Source: Saussurea involucrata (Eukaryota > Streptophyta > Magnoliopsida > Asterales > Asteraceae). Taken from it: a stretch of DNA of 64,000 nucleotides. The first letter of the stretch is position 1. Each line of letters opens with the position of its first letter. A program made the translations under genes and the position numbers. Where the stretch lies: positions 10,747,870-10,811,869 of the forward strand of contig CM066317.1 of assembly GCA_033807775.1 (NCBI GenBank), read 5' to 3'. The notes under the pieces are model-generated. The model saw nothing but the letters and a program-made list of their open reading frames with translations. It searched no databases and was not told the DNA's origin. Of the stretch, positions 1 to 10,404 are shown in pieces.

Positions 1-409
1 GTTTTTGAATATATTTTAGAGTAAACTCTAATTTCGGTTCTTGAGAATTTGAGAAATAGAATACCTGAAACTGATAGTTCTGGCTTGAGAATTTGTCATC
101 TGATATATAGATAGAGAGATCATTGTTCATGTATTTAATAGAAAAATACACCCAATTTTTAATATTTGTGGTTTCATTCAGAAAAACTTATGATTTCAGA
201 TCTAATGACCATTTATTGTATTTATTACTTTAAGTTTGTAGTTTGTAATCGGTTCCGGTTCCTTCATTCTAGGAACCGTCAGTTCCGGTTCTGGTTCGAT
301 TCCATAAAACTTTTAGCTAGCAAAAAGCTTTATTGGGACATGTTCATTTAAATACTATGTTTTTTTTATATTTTTAAATATAACCTGATGTTTTTAAGAG
401 AATTTTTAA
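1..409. other. AT-rich flank, no gene seen
   Basis: This AT-rich stretch lies left of the Mutator-like element. The only visible structure is a run of GGTTCCGGTTCC-like words at about 250-300. The short open frames here are not gene-like. Confidence 0.6.
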
Positions 410-762
410 GGAAAATTAATTAAAATACCCTAAGTTTGACCAACTGTTACCAAAATACCCTAAATTTTTTCAATTTTGCAAAAATACCTAAAATACCCGC
501 AATGAGGTCCCGCGATCGCGGGATACGGTGACGTGGCACGTATTTTGGCCCCAAATGCCCCGCGAAGCCCCTCAACTTTGGCCGCGGTGCACTTTTGGTC
601 CCTGCCCGCGATCGCAGCCCGCGATGGCCCGAATTTTACACTTTTGGTCCCTGAAAATTTACACTTTCAGCCCCTGTACTTAGACGAATCTTGCATGCTT
701 TTACTGTTTTTTTCACAATTATTGTACTTTGAAGACGGATTTGTGGTTGAAATTCATTTGCA
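410..762 (+). repeat. Left terminal inverted repeat of the MULE
   Basis: It matches the reverse complement of 4362-4722 over nearly its full length with few mismatches. It includes CCCGCGATCGCGGGATACGG and the repeated phrase CACTTTTGGTCCCTG. MULE terminal repeats usually hold the promoters of the internal genes, so this copy would drive the plus-strand ORF at 906. The open frame 533-769 is only a read-through of the repeat. Confidence 0.9.
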
Positions 763-905
763 CTTTTGAGATTTCATCCATAAATATCAGTAATATGCAA
801 TTCACAATTCACACTTGTTTCTTGCTTTCTTTCTTGATTTCTCTCTTGCTTTCTTTCTTTGAATTGCTTTCTCTCTTGATTTCTCTTCTCTCATTTCATC
901 CACAA

Positions 906-1229
906 ATGGCATCGTCATCAAACCCTAAGTCTACTCCTGAAAAAATGGCACCTCAAATCGAGGTCGCCATAGCAAAAAAGGAAAAGGAGATAGATGAACT
1001 AACAGAAGAGTGGAAAAAAATTATAGACAGGAAGGCAGTCCATTTGAGAAAGATCGAAGAGGAAGACAGGGAGATCAAAAGGATGAAAGGGGATATAAAA
1101 GCTCGAGAGGCTCGTGTTCGTCGAGAACAAGAAGCAATTCACCATATTCTGCAAGACTTCGCAATTATTCAAGCGAAGGTAAACGAGAAGCAAGCTTGGA
1201 TTGATGAAACTAAATCAATTTTTAAGTAG
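906..1229 (+). CDS. Small coiled-coil protein encoded inside the MULE
   Basis: The 107-residue frame starts at an ATG after a pyrimidine-rich leader and just inside the left terminal repeat. It begins MASSSNPKSTPEKMAP. From about residue 17 to the end it is a highly charged (E/K/R/D/I) helix with heptad-like spacing, so a coiled coil is likely. There is no signal peptide, membrane segment or zinc motif. It is convergent with the transposase, the arrangement of mudrA and mudrB in MuDR. I see no resemblance to maize MURB or to the VANDAL anti-silencing proteins, and I do not recognise the family. It could be an accessory MULE protein or a captured host fragment. The open frame extends upstream to 729, but that part reads through the terminal repeat, so I chose 906. 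Confidence 0.6.
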   Translation: MASSSNPKSTPEKMAPQIEVAIAKKEKEIDELTEEWKKIIDRKAVHLRKIEEEDREIKRMKGDIKAREARVRREQEAIHHILQDFAIIQAKVNEKQAWIDETKSIFK

Positions 1230-1234
1230 GTGGT

Positions 1235-1345
1235 GGTTGTTTTAGTTGTTTTGTATTTTTTTGTTGTTTTGTATTTTTTTACTGTGTTGTTGTTTGTATT
1301 TTTTTTACTGTGTTGTTGTTTTGTATTTTTTTTGTTGTTGTTAAT
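1235..1345. repeat. T/G-rich tandem words
   Basis: Imperfect tandem copies of TTGTTTTGTATTTTTTT-like units follow the coiled-coil ORF stop. They would form its 3' UTR or terminator region. The base composition would also suit a plant intron, but no splice pair that keeps a frame open into 1473-1760 was found. Confidence 0.7.
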
Positions 1346-1520
1346 TTCTCTGAAAAGTAGTTTTTAAGCCGCTGAACCACGGTTAGGTTGGATACATCAT
1401 GCAAGGTCAAGTCAAAGGTTACCTCATTCGGATAAACAAACATGGGGTTTTGTTTGTTAATGATGCTAGATTTTGGTAGCCGTACTCTATCCACGTGGGC
1501 CTACTCCTCTTGTAGAATAT

Positions 1521-1760
1521 ATGACAACCCTCAACTCATTTGCTAAAGTGTGTCCGGGTTGTGGTACACAATGGCCATACGTGGTTGCAAAAGCAGAAGC
1601 CGTTGAAGAAGGGTCAGAAAGATTGAAGATGAAGAGCATGTTGGATGGAATACAAACTAGCTGTGTATATATATCATTTACAAATCAGTGTTTAGATCAA
1701 CAGTATCATATGGGTTTGTTCCATATGGTTCAAGCTGTGACGGGCCCGGGGTGTGACTGA
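1521..1760 (+). CDS. Unrecognised short ORF between the convergent MULE genes
   Basis: From the ATG at 1521 this 79-residue frame reads MTTLNSFAKVCPGCGTQWPY and continues to a TGA at 1760. The open frame extends upstream to about 1473 without another ATG. A single CPGC knuckle-like motif is present without a clear partner pair. It ends 59 bp before the transposase stop on the other strand. It may be a captured exon, part of a second MULE gene, or chance. No function is assigned. Confidence 0.25.
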   Translation: MTTLNSFAKVCPGCGTQWPYVVAKAEAVEEGSERLKMKSMLDGIQTSCVYISFTNQCLDQQYHMGLFHMVQAVTGPGCD

Positions 1761-1818
1761 CAGAATGTCTCCTTGGCACGGTTGAAGGGGCGGGATTTGG
1801 ACACTCTCCACGAGTGTG

Positions 1819-4169
1819 TCATACGCATTGGCACCGAGTACATCTTCGTTGTATCGAACTTTCACCACGTGATGGACGTCGGTCGTTCTTTCTCGGTCTC
1901 CCGGCCCTGTTCTTATCCATTAAAGGTGGATAGCATGGTGGAAGCGGGTCGGGTGGATACACCCATGCTGCAGGGGGTCCAGCTGGGTTTATTATCTCCA
2001 CGTATGTTTTCCGGTAATATTCGGACGTGAAGAAAGGTACAGCCAAGTCGCTGCAATCTGTACGACTCATATATCTTGCTGCAGCGATGGCATGGCCGCA
2101 CGGTAACCCAGATTTATCCCATTCGCGACACGAACAAAGGTGGTCTTCCATATTCACAATCGCGTGAATATAGTCATCATGCACCTCGTACTTCCCATAC
2201 CCGATTGCTCTTACCGGCCATGTCGCCGCACGACGCGCCCTGTACTGAACGATATTCTCCGTCATTGGTGTGAGTGCATTTTGCATCTCAGCTCCTTTTA
2301 GGCGTCGAATTTGGTACCACTCTTGTTGAAAGGCCCGAAAGTAGTCCATAAGATTAACAATCGGACATCTACGCGCAAAACGAGAGAGTGCATTCACAGA
2401 CTCTGCACTATTCGAGGTCAGAATGTCATACCGTTGTCTAGGAAAATGGGCCGCGGACCACCTCTCCGGTCCAGCATCGTCAAAGACTTTGGCTGCTTCC
2501 TTGACACTGTATCGTAGCATATTCATGTACTTGTTAAACTCCCGATCCGTATATGCTCTGCATGCAGCCCAATAGACATCCTTGTAGGTGGTAATGCGTT
2601 TGTCCTTGGATTTGGCGTTCATCTCCAAATGTCGACAGCATATGGCGTGAGGGGCGTTTGGGTACATGGCAGAGATTGCGGCGCTTATGGAAGGAGCCCT
2701 GTCAGACATAAACACCAACCCTTGCGGGTCTCCGATAGCTTGTCTCAACATGGACATAAACCAAGTCCACTCGTCCCCGGTTTCAGACTTGCCTACGCCG
2801 AAAGCTACTGGAACGATGGAGTTATCCCCGTCCATGGCAACCGCCAGGAACATCATACCCAAGTAACGGCCCTTTAAATAGGTTGCGTCTCTTATCAGGA
2901 CACGACGTAGATTTGCCAGAAATGTGCGGATCTGCAAAAACATAGGTTAAAATGTTATAGTTTATAATGTGTAAACATATGACGTGTTAAAATACGTACC
3001 GCGGGTCCAAGGGCCACGAAGCACATCTCAAACCGTCCACGTGAATCGGTCCGTAGCTGCGTGACAGAACCAGGGTTCTGCAGCTGCAAATTATATAAAT
3101 ATGTCGGGAGTCGTTCATACGACTCCTCGAACGTGCCTCTCACCATAAACAGTGCATGGCAGCGCGCACGCCACACTTGGTGGTAATCAATCGTGACGCC
3201 GAACTGCCGGTGAACGTCGTGGACGATGTCCTTTGGACGCAATGACCTGCTAACATCAAGAAATTTGTTTTTCAGGATCGCACCCAAAGTCTTTTTGCCG
3301 GCTTGTTTGTGATGGGGATTAAGTTGCGTCCTCGTACAAGTGTGTACGTCGTGCAACTTTCTAATCATTATCGCCCCTCCTTTGGGACCCGTGTGAATCG
3401 CGTACAACCTCCACTCACACTTTTCTCTAGCACATTCAACTACGTATTTGCTTTTGTCAGATGCCCGCACGCGACTTTGGAAACCCTCTTCCAAGAACTT
3501 GAGTCCGATCTGACTTGCTAAGAGATCCTTCGAATCGAATATCTGACCTGCTGTTAAACTTTCACTGCGAATATAAGGTGTAGGTTCGTAGCTTTGTGTC
3601 TGGGTATGGGAGTCTGGAAGAATAGGGGGCATATCAAAAAAGTCATTTATCTGACTACATGATTTTCTACTAGGGGTATATTCTTCGTGATCATCATTAT
3701 CGGTGTCTGATCTGTCTATTTCAGAATTACCCGTTCTGAAAACGTGGGTTTCGTCATCAGCAACTCCAGCAGTACGCCATTCGTGTGGTTGTGGTGGTTG
3801 TTGTTGTTGAGAATCAGGCTGCTCTATTTGGAGGTCTTCGTCGTCGTCACCGTCGGATACGCCGGGATACACAAAGAGTAATGGGGGTCTTTCTGAATCG
3901 ACTGCAAGGTGCAGAAAAGTAGAGATATCCCCATCGTTGGATAAATCCACAAATGACCCATCGCCATTTTTAAACACTAACTTGCAAACATCAGAAGAGT
4001 TGATTCCACATTTTTGCATGGCGTATGCAACAAACTTCTGATAAGTATAGTTTACTGACACTTTTACACCATGCTTAGATTTATAAGCAAAATTCCACTC
4101 ATTGTTATCTTGCACCCATTCACCATCAAAACAGAAATATAGCTTAGCTTTTGCAACAGATGAACTCAT
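1819..4169 (-). CDS. mudrA-like: MuDR-type transposase (two exons)
   Basis: This transposase should cut and paste the surrounding MULE. Exon 1 (4169-3000) and exon 2 (2931-1819) join in phase 0 across a 68-bp intron at 2932-2999, with donor GTACGT and acceptor TTTTTGCAG. This gives about 760 residues, normal for plant MULEs. Residues about 5-100 resemble the PB1-like MuDR N-terminal domain. An acidic stretch follows. Residues about 210-285 are the plant MuDR DNA-binding region with a C-x4-C...H-x-H pattern. The MULE DDE core has D in IRDATYLKG (about 405), D in VFMSDRAPS (about 466) and a likely E in SNSAESVNA (about 568). A SWIM zinc finger, CSCREWDKSGLPCGH, lies near 663-680. The start is the first Met after the right terminal repeat. 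No frameshift or stop is seen. Confidence 0.92.
2932..2999 (-). other. Transposase intron
   Basis: The intron is bounded on the minus strand by GTACGTATT and TTTTTGCAG. It is 68 bp and AT-rich, and removing it joins ...ALGPA to IRTF..., the usual uninterrupted MULE sequence. Reading through it would add frame-breaking residues. Confidence 0.85.
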
Positions 4170-4361
4170 TTTTTCAGTAGTATCTCAAACACAAAATATT
4201 GCAGAAAGAAATATTGCAACAATGAAATCGTTGTGTGGGGATTATGGCTTGCATTTTACGTCTATTTATCAATGAAACAACCAACATATCAGAAAACCAA
4301 TCTCTCATTTCATCCACAAACTGGTATTCCAAAAACATTGATTTAACATTGATTCAAACAT

Positions 4362-4722
4362 GCAAATGAATTTCAACCACAAATCGGTCTTTAAAGTGCA
4401 ATAATTGTGGAAAAAAACAGTAAAAACATGCAAGATTCGTCTAAGTTTAGGGGCTGAAAGTGTAAATTTTCAGGGGCTGAAAGTGTAAATTTCAGGGACC
4501 AAAAGTGTAAAATTCGGGCCATCGCGGGCTACGATCGCGGGCAGGGACCAAAAGTGCACCGCGGCCAAAGTTGAGGGGCTTCGCGGGGCATTTGGGGCCA
4601 AAATACGTGCCACGTCACCGTATCCCGCGATCGTGGGTATTTTGGGTATTTTTGCAAAATTGAAAAAATTTAGGGTATTTTGGTAACTCAATGTTTGACT
4701 TAGGGTATTTTAATTAATTTCC
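4362..4722 (-). repeat. Right terminal inverted repeat of the MULE
   Basis: This is the inverted partner of 410-762. It carries an extra tandem copy of the phrase GGGGCTGAAAGTGTAAATTT. It would act as promoter and leader of the transposase gene, whose start codon lies about 190 bp inside. Confidence 0.9.
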
Positions 4723-5087
4723 CTATTTCAAATATTATTTAATTAAAAAAGTATATATATTTATAGCATGCGCTAAGAAAATAGGAGAGTGTTTTTCTCA
4801 AAGTATGCGATTAGGGTTCATCTTTTGATAAATAACTAAATATTATTTAGCATTTATATTTGCATACAATCTAATCATTACTTATTTTTTTATATATATA
4901 TTTTCATTCTTTGTATTCATATTAGTTGTAATAAAATAATTAAAATTGTAAATATATTTAGAAAATATATTATTAGGACTTGAAGAATCAAAATAAAAAC
5001 AAATGATCTATTGATCACATAAGGGGCAATATGTAATTTTTAATATTTTTCTTAATAGTTAGTTTTCTTCTAGTAATTTCTTACTTG
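4723..5087. other. AT-rich spacer, nothing recognised
   Basis: Low-complexity AT-rich DNA lies between the MULE and the first AAACCGG-rich repeat. I see no coding or structural signal. Confidence 0.6.
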
Positions 5088-5700
5088 TTATAAGGGTGGT
5101 GCGAGGTTTAACCCTTCAAACCACGAATCAAACCGCAATTGCGGTTTATGAAAGTTTCCAAACCGAGAGGTTTGGAAGTAAATGATCAAACCGGTTAAAC
5201 CAGACCATAGAAAAACAATGTAGTCTGGCTGGTTTAGACGGTTTAGGCCTATTATGGACTTTAAACTAAAAAAACATAACATATATCTCTAAAATGAAAT
5301 TTCTATTAATATAACATTATTAAAAGTTACTATACCGAGTTATAAAAGAACAAGAAATCTAAAAAATTTAAAAACATTGAGCAAGTTGATGAATGATTTG
5401 AAACTTGATATCGATTTTGATGGATTTTCGATATTTGTTAATTTAGATAACGGACAACTGAGAAATGAAAGCCAAAAACTTAATGCCTTGGATGGATTTT
5501 TTTAACTGGACCATGTGTATTTTGGCGGTTGGTTCGGTCCAAACCACTCAAAAGAACGTTCAAACCTCGGATCAGAACGAACGGTTTGGTTATATTCTAG
5601 ACCAAACCGGACCGGCAGACCGCTCAAACGGCCAATAACATTCTTATTTAACTTGATTTGACTAGTTTGAACGATCCAATAGTTTTTTATGAACACCCAT
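5088..5700. repeat. AAACCGG-rich repeat, copy 1 (non-autonomous DNA element)
   Basis: The ends read TAAGGGTGGTGC and GAACACCCATA, a weak inverted pair of the hAT-like TAGGGGTG type. The interior is filled with AAACC/GGTTT words in both orientations. It matches 6174-6965 over most of its length, for example the phrase GACTTTAAACTAAAAAAACA. No 8-bp target duplication is visible and no protein is encoded. Confidence 0.5.
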
Positions 5701-5836
5701 AGCTTTCATCGAGTTTGAGAACACTCCAAAGAAATTTGGATGTCTGTTTTTAAGATTAGACAAATAGCAGATAATCAATTTATTGAAGTCAGATAAATTA
5801 AAGTTTGATTTCTTTAGCACAACCTTAAGAAGATAA

Positions 5837-6151
5837 GGTAGCGTTTGGTACGCAGACTGGATGGGATGGGATGGGATGGGATGGGACAGGACAGGACGGG
5901 ACGGGACAGAACTGGAGGAGATGATTTTAAACTAGGTTTAGCTATCTGATGTTGGAAAAAATGAGTATTTTAGTAATCTTATGTTTTAGTCCCATGTTGT
6001 TCCACCTATTTTGGTGGAACAAAAAATCTTAAGTTTTGTCCCATGAAAACTTATTTTTGTCCCATGTTGTCCCATCAGATTTTTGTCCCATGGCATACCA
6101 AACATGGGACTATTTTTTTTTGTTCCGTCCCGTCCCACCCAGTCTGCGTAC
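5837..6151. repeat. MITE with GTACGCAGACTGG inverted ends
   Basis: It starts GGTAGCGTTTGGTACGCAGACTGG (split for length: GGTAGCGTTT then GGTACGCAGACTGG) and ends CCCAGTCTGCGTAC. A GGGAT/GGGAC pentamer run follows the left end, with its complement at the right. It is a 315-bp foldback that encodes nothing. The right outer end seems trimmed, because the complement of GGTAGCGTTT is missing. Confidence 0.7.
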
Positions 6152-6173
6152 TAAAGGATGAAACGCGAGAACA

Positions 6174-6965
6174 TTAGGGTGTTTGCGGTCCGGTTTAGGC
6201 AGTTTAATCCTTCAAACCCCAAAGTAATTATAACGACGGTTTAAAATTTTCAAAGTGAGCAGTTGCTGCCGGTTCAACCGGACCACAAGAAGGCGGTATG
6301 GTTCCCGGTTTAGGCGATTTGAGCTTATCATGGGCTTTAAACTAAAAAAACATTCCACCTATCTCCAAAATAAAATTCCCACAAATATAACGTTAATAAA
6401 AATACTATATAGAACTGTAAAAGAAACGTCTATCTCCAAAATTACAAAAACCTTAAGCAAGTCGAAGGAGGATTTAGAATTTTGGATTTTGACTTTTAAC
6501 GTATTTCGGAATTTTGTCGATTTAAGGAACACGGACAATTAAGCATGAAAATTAAAAACTTAATGTCGCCGTAAATGGATTTGTATGTATAGCCACTTCA
6601 GTCGTGTTTGTCGTTTCTTGAACGTATCTTTTTTCGGAACATGGTCAACCAGAGATTCTTATGTTCGCGATTATTCATCCACCGATGTTGGGCGGAATTT
6701 TTAATTGGGCCATAAAAGTTGAGTCTATAACATGAAAACAAAATATAATAAATACATGTCTATTTTGGTGGTCATTTCGGTCCAAACCGTTCAAAAAATG
6801 TTTCAAACCGCAGAGCGAACCAGACCGAGCAATTCAACTATTTTTCAGACCGGGCCGGGTCGCCAAACCACTCAAACCGCCAAAAACGGCCCGGTTTCAC
6901 TTGGATGATTGGATCGACCGGTTTGAACGATCCAACGGTTTTTCAACGCCGCTACACGAGATGAT
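6174..6965. repeat. AAACCGG-rich repeat, copy 2
   Basis: This is a direct-orientation relative of 5088-5700, starting TAGGGTGTTTGCGGTCCGGTTT and holding about 180 bp more internal sequence. Its right part again carries dense AAACCG words. The short frame 6255-6542 is a read-through of the repeat and is not called as a gene. Confidence 0.5.
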
Positions 6966-7023
6966 GAAGAAAAGAGTTATAGGATTCATGGAGCTTCAGA
7001 GTAACATTACATATCCGAGACGG

Positions 7024-7266
7024 TCAAGCAAGCTCGTTGGTAACGAAATAATATAAACAAATTGCACAACAAATCATGACTCCACCGTAAGCAACTAAGA
7101 AGAACGAATCAGGACAACTGGTTAAGAAAAACAATAAAAACATCAACGTAACATTTGAACACGAAAACCAACTATAACGGCGATCGATGAGCTCCTGAGC
7201 TCCGAGGTAAATGACGGCAACTAAGATCAGTAACATGAACGGACCCAAATCAATCTCCGACGACAT
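7024..7266 (-). CDS. Hypothetical small membrane protein
   Basis: An 80-residue frame starts MSSEIDLGPFMLLILVAV. It contains about three hydrophobic stretches (near residues 8-24, 37-50 and 55-73), separated by charged or polar turns such as QELIDRRYSW. Upstream on the minus strand is AT-rich DNA and a small foldback at 7317-7384. It begins about 60 bp beyond the end of a repeat copy. No family is recognised. It could be a genuine small host gene, a single surviving exon, or a chance frame. Its even hydrophobic and charged pattern is better than most short frames here, so I keep it at low confidence. Confidence 0.35.
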   Translation of the reverse strand: MSSEIDLGPFMLLILVAVIYLGAQELIDRRYSWFSCSNVTLMFLLFFLTSCPDSFFLVAYGGVMICCAICLYYFVTNELA

Positions 7267-7316
7267 TGCTGATTGTATTTCGATCGGATTCCTAAATGAT
7301 CATATCATATCATATC

Positions 7317-7384
7317 GTGTTTGGTCATCGCCATTAAATTGGTGATATAGGTGATCTAGCTCAACAATTGGTGATCAAACATTT
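7317..7384. repeat. Small foldback (MITE-like)
   Basis: GTGTTTGGTCATCGCCA at the left faces TTGGTGATCAAACATT at the right as an imperfect inverted repeat of about 16 bp, with a short AT-rich centre. No target duplication could be fixed. Confidence 0.4.
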
Positions 7385-8182
7385 TGATGATAAGTTTAAT
7401 TAAATCGCCATTAAATTGTTATCTTTTTTTGCAATTCAAGTAATCCAATAGTGTTGAAGAGTTGGTAAGCTGCATAGATGTCAATGAACCACCAACCTAT
7501 AACTTGCAAATTTGGATATAAATAGACAAATTTATAGAAAATAATAAATAAAAGATATTTATATATATAATTTTAAATGAAATTTTAATTAAATTCATGA
7601 TAAATATAAAGTCAATTTTCTTATCATAAAAACGACTTAAAGTAGTTTAATCGACATTTTGTAGCTACACTCGTAGTGTATGATGTTCAATCTGATCAAA
7701 ACAAACTAAACTAATATCATGTAAGATTATTAATATACAAATAAATAAAATAAAATAAACTTAGAAATAAGACTTTTTAAATGACTTCAAAATTGGTTTT
7801 TACTGGTGTTAAAATCGAGCGTTGTGTGGTAGCGTGACTAACTTGGTAGTAATATAAAATTGTCCATATAATACATGTTAATTGTTAAATATGATAATCG
7901 ACAAACATTATACAAATTATTTGTAGAAATCATTAGAATTTAATTAGTTGAATTTTAATATATCTATATATATACATGCATGACTTTTCTATTAACGGTG
8001 GAAATGAACAATTGACCTAATTATGCATTGTTTATATAACTGATGATATTCTATAGAGTTTTTTTTTTTGAGTTGAAAGAGAATGGTACATTTGGCGATT
8101 TAATTATGTTTATTATATCATCACAAAAAATTAAAGTATTTATAAAAAATATTAATGTTTTATCGTTTAAATTATAGGTGTT
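7385..8182. other. AT-rich spacer, nothing recognised
   Basis: AT-rich DNA with no credible open frame and no repeat structure I can support. Confidence 0.55.
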
Positions 8183-8718
8183 CTAATAATATAAGTGTAT
8201 ATTATCCATGAAGCTTATTGAATAATTAGTCACAATTTATTCATCATATGGATTGGATGGGTATTAGTTTGGATACGGGAAAATCGATCCAGTCGTAAGT
8301 ACATTCGATTAAATAAGTTCCTTTGATACTTTCATGTTGTTGATATGTTCAACGATCTTCACGACTTATTTTGACAATATATCATTTGTTTTATATTTTG
8401 TTTGTGACATTTTCTACCAAAAAGAAACATGTTAAATACTCATAACATCATATAACTTAACAATAAACATAAGTCCATACCTTAGGTAATGAGAGAAAGT
8501 GTGAGAGAAAGGTTGTTTGACAACAAACCAAACCATGAGGTAGTCAACTAAAAAATGAAGAAGGGAAATGGATAGTTAATTAACATAAAGAAGGGAAAAT
8601 GAATAGCTAAATAGCATAAATTTCAATGTGCATGTAAAAGTATTAAAACCCCCCGTACCTTTAATGAAAATATCATTTACCTATGAGGACATAAAAGTCA
8701 TATCATAATAAACAATAT
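8183..8718. repeat. Direct duplication, copy 1
   Basis: It aligns in the same orientation with 8861-9627 at high similarity, from ATATAAG-T/C-GTATATT-A/G-TCCATGAA to CATGAGGACATAAAAGTC-like sequence. No protein is encoded. The unit may be a segmental duplication or two copies of an unknown repeat. Confidence 0.7.
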
Positions 8719-8860
8719 CCAATTGTTCTATTAGCAATGTGATGAATCTTATGAAAAAAAAATTAGAAATGAGAATTAGGGTAATAATAAATGATGATCA
8801 CGAAACAAACAAAATCAATTTTTAATTGAGATTGAAGTTGTTGTAGACCGAATGATTCAC

Positions 8861-9627
8861 ATTTATAATATAAGCGTATATTGTCCATGAAACTTAGTAG
8901 ATAATTGGTCACATTTTATTCATGAAATAGATTGGATGGGTATTAGTTTGGATACGGAAAACTGTATCCACTCGTAAGTACATTCGATCTAATAAGTACC
9001 TTAGATACCTTCATGTTCTTAATATGTTCAACGATCTTCACGACTTGTTTAGACAATATCTCATTAGTTTTTCTTTTGTTTGTGACACCTACAAAAATAG
9101 AAACAAAAACAACATATAAAATACACAACACCATATAACTTAGCAATAAACATAAATCCATACCTTAGATAATGAGAGAAAGTGTGAGAGAAAAATTGTT
9201 TGACAACAAACCAAACCATTAGGTAGTCAACTAAAAAAGAACCAAATAAACCACAAGGCTTGTGGGGGATGTGGCTACTAACCTATCTACCCCAAGTTCG
9301 AATCCAGGCGCTTTCAACTTGTGGCCACTGAAGATAAACTCAGGGTTGCACGCTTTAGCAGCTGGGGCAATTGCCTCACCTTGTCGGGATTAGTCGGGGC
9401 AATGTCCTCGGATACTCTTCCAAAAAAAACCAAATAAATAAGGGAAAATGAATAATTAATTAACATAAAGAAGGGAAAATGAATAGTTATTTATCATAAA
9501 GAAGAGAAAATGAATAGTTAAATAACATATATTTCAATGTGCATGTAAAAGTACTAAAAAGCATCATGCCTTTAATGAAAAAATCATTTACACATGAGGA
9601 CATAAAAGTCTTTAACATAATAAATAT
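8861..9627. repeat. Direct duplication, copy 2, with extra minirepeats and a SINE
   Basis: It is longer than copy 1 because a SINE sits inside it and because the phrase AAGAAGGGAAAATGAATAGT has been amplified to three neighbouring versions (about 9440-9520). The short minus frame 8943-9161 is within the repeat and is not a gene. Confidence 0.7.
9251..9427 (+). mobile_element. tRNA-derived SINE 1
   Basis: A unit of about 177 bp is flanked by perfect 11-bp direct repeats AACCAAATAAA (9240-9250 and 9428-9438) and ends in an A-run. A pol III B-box-like GTTCGAATCC lies at about 9296-9305 and a weak A-box-like region lies upstream. These are the features of a plant SINE. It sits inside duplication copy 2 and is absent from copy 1, so it arrived after the duplication. 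Confidence 0.82.
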
Positions 9628-9740
9628 TTTTTTGAAACCAATATAATAAATATTTTTAAAAACCAAAAATTGAGAAATTTTGGAAGGCTCATTCTAGGTT
9701 TTAGGAGATGACACATCAACACATGTGGTTTCTCCTTTAA
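9628..9740. other. Spacer before the Helitron
   Basis: A short AT-rich stretch with GATGACACATCAACACATGTGG, a phrase like those near Helitron 5' ends. It may be the remnant of another element. Confidence 0.35.
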
Positions 9741-10020
9741 CTAGGAAAACTTACCGCACGGTGATTGAACCTGTAGATAAAAGGAATAACGAAAACTTAG
9801 CTTAACATGAAATGTAATAGATACGCAATCATAATGAATCTTTATCTTCAAAAACATTCTAATCAATATGGTACATTTTATGTCTTTTTGACATATAGTT
9901 GAAATATGTTTTGAGGATTTGTAAGTCATGACTACATCTGAGTGAAAATTATCATTTCACAAATAAGTGATCATCTCATGAACTAACAATATACATATTA
10001 AACTTTATTATACATGCATT

Positions 10021-10404
10021 CTATTCATGATTTAAAATGACAAAAGTCCATAAAATTTGAATTGAGAGGGATGTAGAATAAAATAAAACATGAAAAACAT
10101 TCATGATATGTATTTGTTGCTTGGATGGGATCATGTTCCATGTATTTTCTTTTGCTGGTTGGCATTTTGTAAGTCTTCGTGTAAGCTTATGGTCTTGAGG
10201 ATTTCGAAATAAGAAGGATCTACAATTGCAAATTCTAAACATTAAAACATTCATAGATAACTCATTTGGAAGTTGATTATTCTCTTTCAAATCTGTAAAC
10301 ATATACTTGACTTCATCACATGGAATCAACATTATATTCACTTTAATTGGCAGTGAAATTAGAAGTAAGAAACAGATATGCACTTCCAAACAAAAACATG
10401 TCAT
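10021..10404 (-). other. Unrecognised open frame inside the Helitron
   Basis: A 127-codon minus frame with no recognised motif, possibly a piece of captured gene. Codon use does not look strongly coding. A (CAGCCT)n-like run lies at about 10418-10438. Confidence 0.15.

Larger units (their letters stand above)
410..4722 (-). mobile_element. TIR-type Mutator-like element (MULE), probably autonomous type
   Basis: A 4.3-kb unit is bounded by inverted repeats of about 350 bp and encodes a MuDR-family transposase on the minus strand. The outer ends read GG-A/G-AAATTAATTAAAATACCC on both sides in inverted orientation. MULEs normally make 9-bp target duplications. Here the flanks AATTTTTAA (401-409) and TATTTCAAA (4724-4732, allowing a 1-base shift) agree at only 6 of 9 positions, so the duplication is degenerate or the boundary is off by a base. 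The element has two convergent coding units, as in maize MuDR. I see no stop codon in the transposase exons, so the element may be fairly young. Confidence 0.88.

Noticed and set aside
410..520. Telomere-like TACCCTAA words at the MULE edge
   Set aside because: Only isolated copies of AAAATACCCTAA within the terminal repeat, not a telomeric array.
1235..1479. Intron joining the coiled-coil ORF to the 1473-1760 segment
   Set aside because: The T-rich stretch looks intron-like, but no donor and acceptor pair that I tried keeps the downstream frame open.
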